The position numbers were made by a program, and so were the translations under genes. A model generated the notes under the pieces. That model had not been told where the DNA came from. It was given only the letters and a program-made list of their open reading frames with translations, and ran no database searches. From DAIDKA01 sp049792815 (GTDB taxonomy: Bacteria; Pseudomonadota; Gammaproteobacteria; Steroidobacterales; Steroidobacteraceae), in assembly GCA_049792815.1 (NCBI GenBank), contig JBARBG010000031.1, positions 1 to 27,118 on the forward strand: DNA of 27,118 nt, in the 5' to 3' direction. Shown one piece after another: positions 24,195 to 27,118 of this stretch (position 1 is its first letter; each line of letters opens with the position of its first letter).

Positions 24195-25272
24195 CGGTCT
24201 TGCCGAAGGACTCGCCTTTTTCCAGCGCGTCGAACGCGGCAGGCGCGTCCTGGAAGTCGTACACCTTGTCGATGACCGGCTTGACGTGGTGGGCATCAAT
24301 GAAGGCATTCAGAGCTTCGAAGTCGGCACGCGAGCCGACATAGATTCCCGAGGCGGTAATGTTGCCATTCATGAGCGCCATCACGGGCACGTTACCGCCG
24401 AAGCCGCTCAAGCCACCGATGAGCGCCACATGGCCGCCATTACCGAGGCTGGCCAAGGCATGCGCCAGGGTGTCCTTGCCGCCCACTTCCAGGATTTCCT
24501 GGACTCCGGCACCGCCGGTGAGTGCGCGAACCGGCTTCTCCCAGTCCGGCGTGGTGACGTAGTTGACGCCGCCGATGGCCCCCAATGCCTTGGCCCGGGC
24601 CAGCTTTTCGTCATGCGAGCTGGTGATGATGGGTTTGGCGCCGTCGGCCAAGGCCAGTGACAGTCCCAGCAGCGAAACCCCTCCGGTACCTTCCAGCAGC
24701 ACATAGTCTCCCGGCTGTATCCGACCGCGCGTGAATAGCCCATTCCACGCAGTGACTCCGGCGCAGGGCAGGGTGGAGGCCTCCTCGTAGCTGAGCGTCG
24801 CCGGAATCTTCACGGCACCTGCTTCGTCCAGCGCCACGTACTGCGACAGCATGCCGTCGATGGAGCTGCCCAGCGAGTACTGCCCGGAATTCGCCGGGGC
24901 GCGGCCGCTGATCCAGTTCTGGAAGAATATTCCCGCGACGCGATCGCCCACATGAAAACGGGTCGCTGCCGAACCCAGCGCGACAACTTCGCCGGCACCG
25001 TCCGAAAGGGGCACAAGTGTCTGGCGTGGTCCCACCGGGAACTGGCCGTGCAGCACGAAAATGTCGTGCCGGTTAAGGGAGGTGGCGTGAACCCGTATCA
25101 GGACCTGATGCGCGCCGGGCTGAGGAACGGGAACCTCCACCATCTTCAAGGTGAAGGGTCCCTGGCTGCCAGCGCGGACCAGCTGGTACTGCTGCTGCCT
25201 GGCGGGCAGCGGTGCCGCCATCACTGTTGCGCTGCCTGCCAGGAGCAGCGCCAGGAGCGTTGTGGCCCGCAT
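24172..25272 (-). CDS. medium-chain dehydrogenase/quinone oxidoreductase with apparent signal peptide
   Basis: A 366-aa medium-chain dehydrogenase/reductase. Its N-terminal GroES-like half has the pattern VPQPGAHQVLIRV...SLNRHD and LVPLSDGAGEVVALG, and the Rossmann half has LEGTGGVSLLGLSLA, a GxGxxG-like dinucleotide loop. The GHE zinc motif of classical alcohol dehydrogenases is replaced by SDGAGE, so it resembles the quinone-oxidoreductase type that reduces enones or quinones with NADPH. Unusual for this cytoplasmic family, residues 1-20 (MRATTLLALLLAGSATVMA) form a good Sec signal with an AMA-like cleavage site. ATG 25272 is chosen because it starts exactly at this signal; the longer ATG 25308 adds an AT-rich, rare-codon prefix. 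The gene is divergent from the thioredoxin-fold lipoprotein. Confidence 0.88.
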   Translation of the reverse strand: MRATTLLALLLAGSATVMAAPLPARQQQYQLVRAGSQGPFTLKMVEVPVPQPGAHQVLIRVHATSLNRHDIFVLHGQFPVGPRQTLVPLSDGAGEVVALGSAATRFHVGDRVAGIFFQNWISGRAPANSGQYSLGSSIDGMLSQYVALDEAGAVKIPATLSYEEASTLPCAGVTAWNGLFTRGRIQPGDYVLLEGTGGVSLLGLSLALADGAKPIITSSHDEKLARAKALGAIGGVNYVTTPDWEKPVRALTGGAGVQEILEVGGKDTLAHALASLGNGGHVALIGGLSGFGGNVPVMALMNGNITASGIYVGSRADFEALNAFIDAHHVKPVIDKVYDFQDAPAAFDALEKGESFGKTVIRVSAP

Positions 25273-25294
25273 CGTCGCGGGCCGGAAGGGGGCG

Positions 25295-25301
25295 TAGAAT
25301 A
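25295..25301. promoter_or_regulatory. overlapping divergent -10 elements
   Basis: TAGAAT (25295-25300, 5/6 match to a -10 box) on the plus strand would start the lipoprotein message about 26 nt before its ATG at 25333. On the minus strand TATTCT (complement of 25296-25301) would serve the oxidoreductase gene at 25272. No clear -35 elements are visible on either side. Confidence 0.35.
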
Positions 25302-25332
25302 AAGTCATAAAATGTCCGCAAAGGTTGGATTT

Positions 25333-26982
25333 ATGGTCCCGCGCTGCTGCCTGGCGATGGCGTTGTGTCTAATTGTGGCAGGATGTTCAAAGCATAGCGC
25401 GACGCCGGCTCCGGCGTCAGGTGGCGTGTTGCCAACACCTTCAATATCGTCCACGAGCGCAACATCGTCCAACAGCGCAATTGCTACGGCGCCAGCAGGG
25501 ATTGCCTGGTACAGCGGCAGCGTCGAGTCGGCGTTCGTGACCGCGCGCGCCCAGAACAAACCCGTGTTTCTCTACTGGGGCGCGCAGTGGTGCCCACCCT
25601 GTCATGAGCTCAAGGCCACCGTATTCTCGCGCCCCGACTTCATTGAAAAACTGAAACTGTTCGTACCCGTCTACCTGGATGGCGACAATCCCGGCGCACA
25701 GCGGTGGGGCGACAGATTTGGCGTCAGTGGCTACCCGACGGTACTGGTGCTGCGCGCCGATCAGAGTGAGCTGGCGCGGATTTCCGGTGGCATGGACCTG
25801 TCGCAGTATGCGGAAGTCCTCGATACGGTACTGGGTGATGTGCGGCCCGTGAGCACCATCCTGTTGGTGCTGAAGTCTGGTCGTCCCGGGCCCATCTCAC
25901 GGGATGACTGTCATCGGCTGGCCTACTACGGCTGGGACCTGACGGACGAGGTGAAGACCCGATTCGCAGCCCTTGCCCGGACGCTTGCGCAGGCTGCGGC
26001 GCACTGCCCCGCGGGCACTGAATCAGATCAGGGGCGTCTGATCCTCAGTGCAGCTTCCCTTGCAGCCGATGGGGAGTCCGACGCGCTGGCGGGCGGGAAG
26101 GCGCCGGATCACCGCCTCATAGGACTCATCGGCCAGGTCGACGCGCTATTGAAGAACACCTCGCAGGCCAATGAACTTGCCGATGCCGTCGGCGGCCTGG
26201 ACGACTCTTTTTTCAACGCCGTCGCAAAAGTCGCCCCGAACGAAGCTGCGGCCTGGAATCAGCGCTACGCCGGCCTCATGGATACGGCCGCCACCGATCC
26301 GCGGTTCTCGTCGGCTGATCATCTGTACTTCCTGTATTCAAAGCTGGCGGCCACCAAGGCGCTCGACCCGCAACACAAGATTCCGCCCGAGCTTGTGGCA
26401 CAGGCCCATCAGCGCATCGATGCCGCCCTGGCCGGCAAGCTGGACGAGCACGCCCGCGCCAGCGTCGTGAATGCGGCGTTGAACATCCTGGACCTGGTTG
26501 GCGACGATGATCGCGCCTATGCCATTGCGCGTGAAACGATGGCGCAATCGAAATCCCCGTACTACTACATGCTGGATCTGGCTTCACTGGACGAGAAGCA
26601 TGGCCACGTCGATAGCGCCGTGAACTGGCTGGGCCAGGCCTATGCACAGTCCCAGGGTGCAGCCACCCGCTTCCAGTGGGGCACCGACTACCTGATGGGC
26701 CTGATCCGCATGAAACCGAATGACGATGCGGCAATCCGGACTGCCGGCCTTTCCGTCCTGGGCGAACTTGATGGACCCGATCGCATCTACCGTCGCACCC
26801 GGATGCGGCTTGAGCGGCTGGACCGGGTCTTGGCAAAGTGGAACGCCAAGGGTGATCACACCTCAACCATCGCGGCGCTGCGACAGCGCATGGATGGGAT
26901 TTGCGGCCAGATCCCCAAAACCGACCCCGCCAACGCGGCCTGCCGCAGATTCCTGGCCAGGACCGACACGGTAAAAACCTGA
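25333..26982 (+). CDS. thioredoxin-fold lipoprotein with long helical C-terminus
   Basis: A 549-aa envelope protein. The start MVPRCCLAMALCLIVAGCSK has a lipobox (LIVAGC), so it is probably lipid-anchored after signal peptidase II cleavage. A Thr/Ser/Pro-rich linker follows, then a thioredoxin domain: WCPPC near residues 86-90 and the cis-Pro loop GYPTVLVL near 140. The remaining ~400 residues are mostly helical, with TPR-like regularity (YYMLDLASLDEKHGHVDSA), and include further cysteines near the middle and C-terminus. A periplasmic disulfide or redox role is inferred from the CPPC motif. ATG 25333 is favoured by AAAGG eight bases upstream; in-frame ATG 25312 would add seven residues. The neighbouring exported oxidoreductase may act in the same compartment. 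Confidence 0.85.
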   Translation: MVPRCCLAMALCLIVAGCSKHSATPAPASGGVLPTPSISSTSATSSNSAIATAPAGIAWYSGSVESAFVTARAQNKPVFLYWGAQWCPPCHELKATVFSRPDFIEKLKLFVPVYLDGDNPGAQRWGDRFGVSGYPTVLVLRADQSELARISGGMDLSQYAEVLDTVLGDVRPVSTILLVLKSGRPGPISRDDCHRLAYYGWDLTDEVKTRFAALARTLAQAAAHCPAGTESDQGRLILSAASLAADGESDALAGGKAPDHRLIGLIGQVDALLKNTSQANELADAVGGLDDSFFNAVAKVAPNEAAAWNQRYAGLMDTAATDPRFSSADHLYFLYSKLAATKALDPQHKIPPELVAQAHQRIDAALAGKLDEHARASVVNAALNILDLVGDDDRAYAIARETMAQSKSPYYYMLDLASLDEKHGHVDSAVNWLGQAYAQSQGAATRFQWGTDYLMGLIRMKPNDDAAIRTAGLSVLGELDGPDRIYRRTRMRLERLDRVLAKWNAKGDHTSTIAALRQRMDGICGQIPKTDPANAACRRFLARTDTVKT

Positions 26983-26999
26983 AGCCCGGTGACCGGCTT
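26982..26999 (+). terminator. weak hairpin after the lipoprotein gene
   Basis: AAGCC-C-GG pairs with CCGGCTT around a TGA loop (one bulged C), starting at the stop codon. No T-run follows, so it is at best a weak terminator before the tRNA promoter region. Confidence 0.25.
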
Positions 27000-27027
27000 G
27001 GGGCCAACCTTGAGGGGATGGTATTGT
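26998..27027 (+). promoter_or_regulatory. possible promoter of the tRNA gene
   Basis: TTGGGG (26998-27003) and TATTGT (27022-27027) are separated by 18 nt, a plausible -35/-10 pair. It would start transcription near 27034, twelve bases before the tRNA 5' end. Confidence 0.3.
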
Positions 27028-27045
27028 CTGCCCCCGTTTCCCGGC

Positions 27046-27118
27046 GGGCCTGTAGCACAGCGGTTAGTGCAGGGGACTCATAATCCCTTGGTCCTTGGTT
27101 CGAATCCAAGCAGGCCCA
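27046..27118 (+). tRNA. tRNA with CAT anticodon, most likely tRNA-Ile2 (lysidine type)
   Basis: A complete 73-nt cloverleaf: acceptor GGGCCTG/CAGGCCC, D-stem GCAC/GTGC, anticodon stem GGGGA/TCCCT around loop CTCATAA (anticodon 27079-27081), variable TGGTC, T-stem CTTGG/CCAAG with loop TTCGAAT, discriminator A at 27118. Any CCA lies beyond the window. CAT could mean Met or, after C34 is turned into lysidine, Ile. Acceptor pairs C4-G69 and C5-G68, which the lysidine synthase TilS uses to pick tRNA-Ile2, are both present, and the AATCCCTTGGTC region resembles E. coli tRNA-Ile2 more than tRNA-Met. It is not an initiator tRNA: the first pair is G-C rather than a C1-A72 mismatch. Ile2 is favoured; Met remains possible. 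Confidence 0.9.

Overview
This is a GC-rich, gene-dense chromosomal window with about 20 protein genes and one tRNA. Gene content (double-length UvrA, HrpB, YgiQ, DUF423, LytTR two-component system) and high GC suggest a gammaproteobacterium, perhaps from the Xanthomonadales/Nevskiales neighbourhood. That placement is inference from gene content, not a phylogeny.

Layout. Positions 2-1102 hold the 3' part of a Pro/Ala-rich SPOR-like protein. Positions 1283-2399 hold a candidate Pho box and an orphan phosphate-binding protein gene, pstS, without pstCAB. Positions 2553-4771 are an arsenic-resistance cluster: arsR (minus strand), divergent from an LMW-phosphatase-type arsC, an aquaglyceroporin (AqpS-like), and a glutaredoxin-type arsC that carries an internal deletion and is frameshifted. 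An AT-rich arsR/arsC intergenic region carries two related candidate operators. Positions 4881-10935 (minus) carry a 1921-residue UvrA-like protein with four ABC nucleotide-binding modules, overlapped at its 3' end by a small zinc-ribbon gene.

Positions 11027-18704 (plus) are one tightly packed run: cystathionine beta-synthase with a CBS pair, cystathionine gamma-lyase/synthase, YgiQ radical SAM protein, DUF423 membrane protein and the helicase HrpB. From the second to the fifth gene, stop and start codons overlap. The first two genes together form a reverse-transsulfuration module (homocysteine to cysteine). A small unknown gene follows.

Positions 19161-23457 (minus) are a four-gene operon with overlapping or nearly touching genes: LytS-type histidine kinase, LytTR response regulator, ABC ATPase and ABC-2 permease. 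It resembles the NatK-NatR/NatAB arrangement of Bacillus. Positions 23535-27118 hold a SAM methyltransferase whose mRNA may be leaderless, a medium-chain oxidoreductase with an apparent signal peptide, a divergent thioredoxin-fold lipoprotein, and a tRNA with a CAT anticodon whose acceptor stem fits tRNA-Ile2 (lysidine-modified) rather than tRNA-Met.

The most noteworthy items are the tandem UvrA, the ars cluster that uses a channel in place of an arsenite pump and is linked to an orphan Pho-type pstS, the arsC copy broken by a deletion at a short repeat, the Nat-like kinase/regulator/ABC operon, and a strong inverted repeat over the translation start region of the cystathionine beta-synthase gene. 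No CRISPR array, insertion sequence or rRNA is visible.
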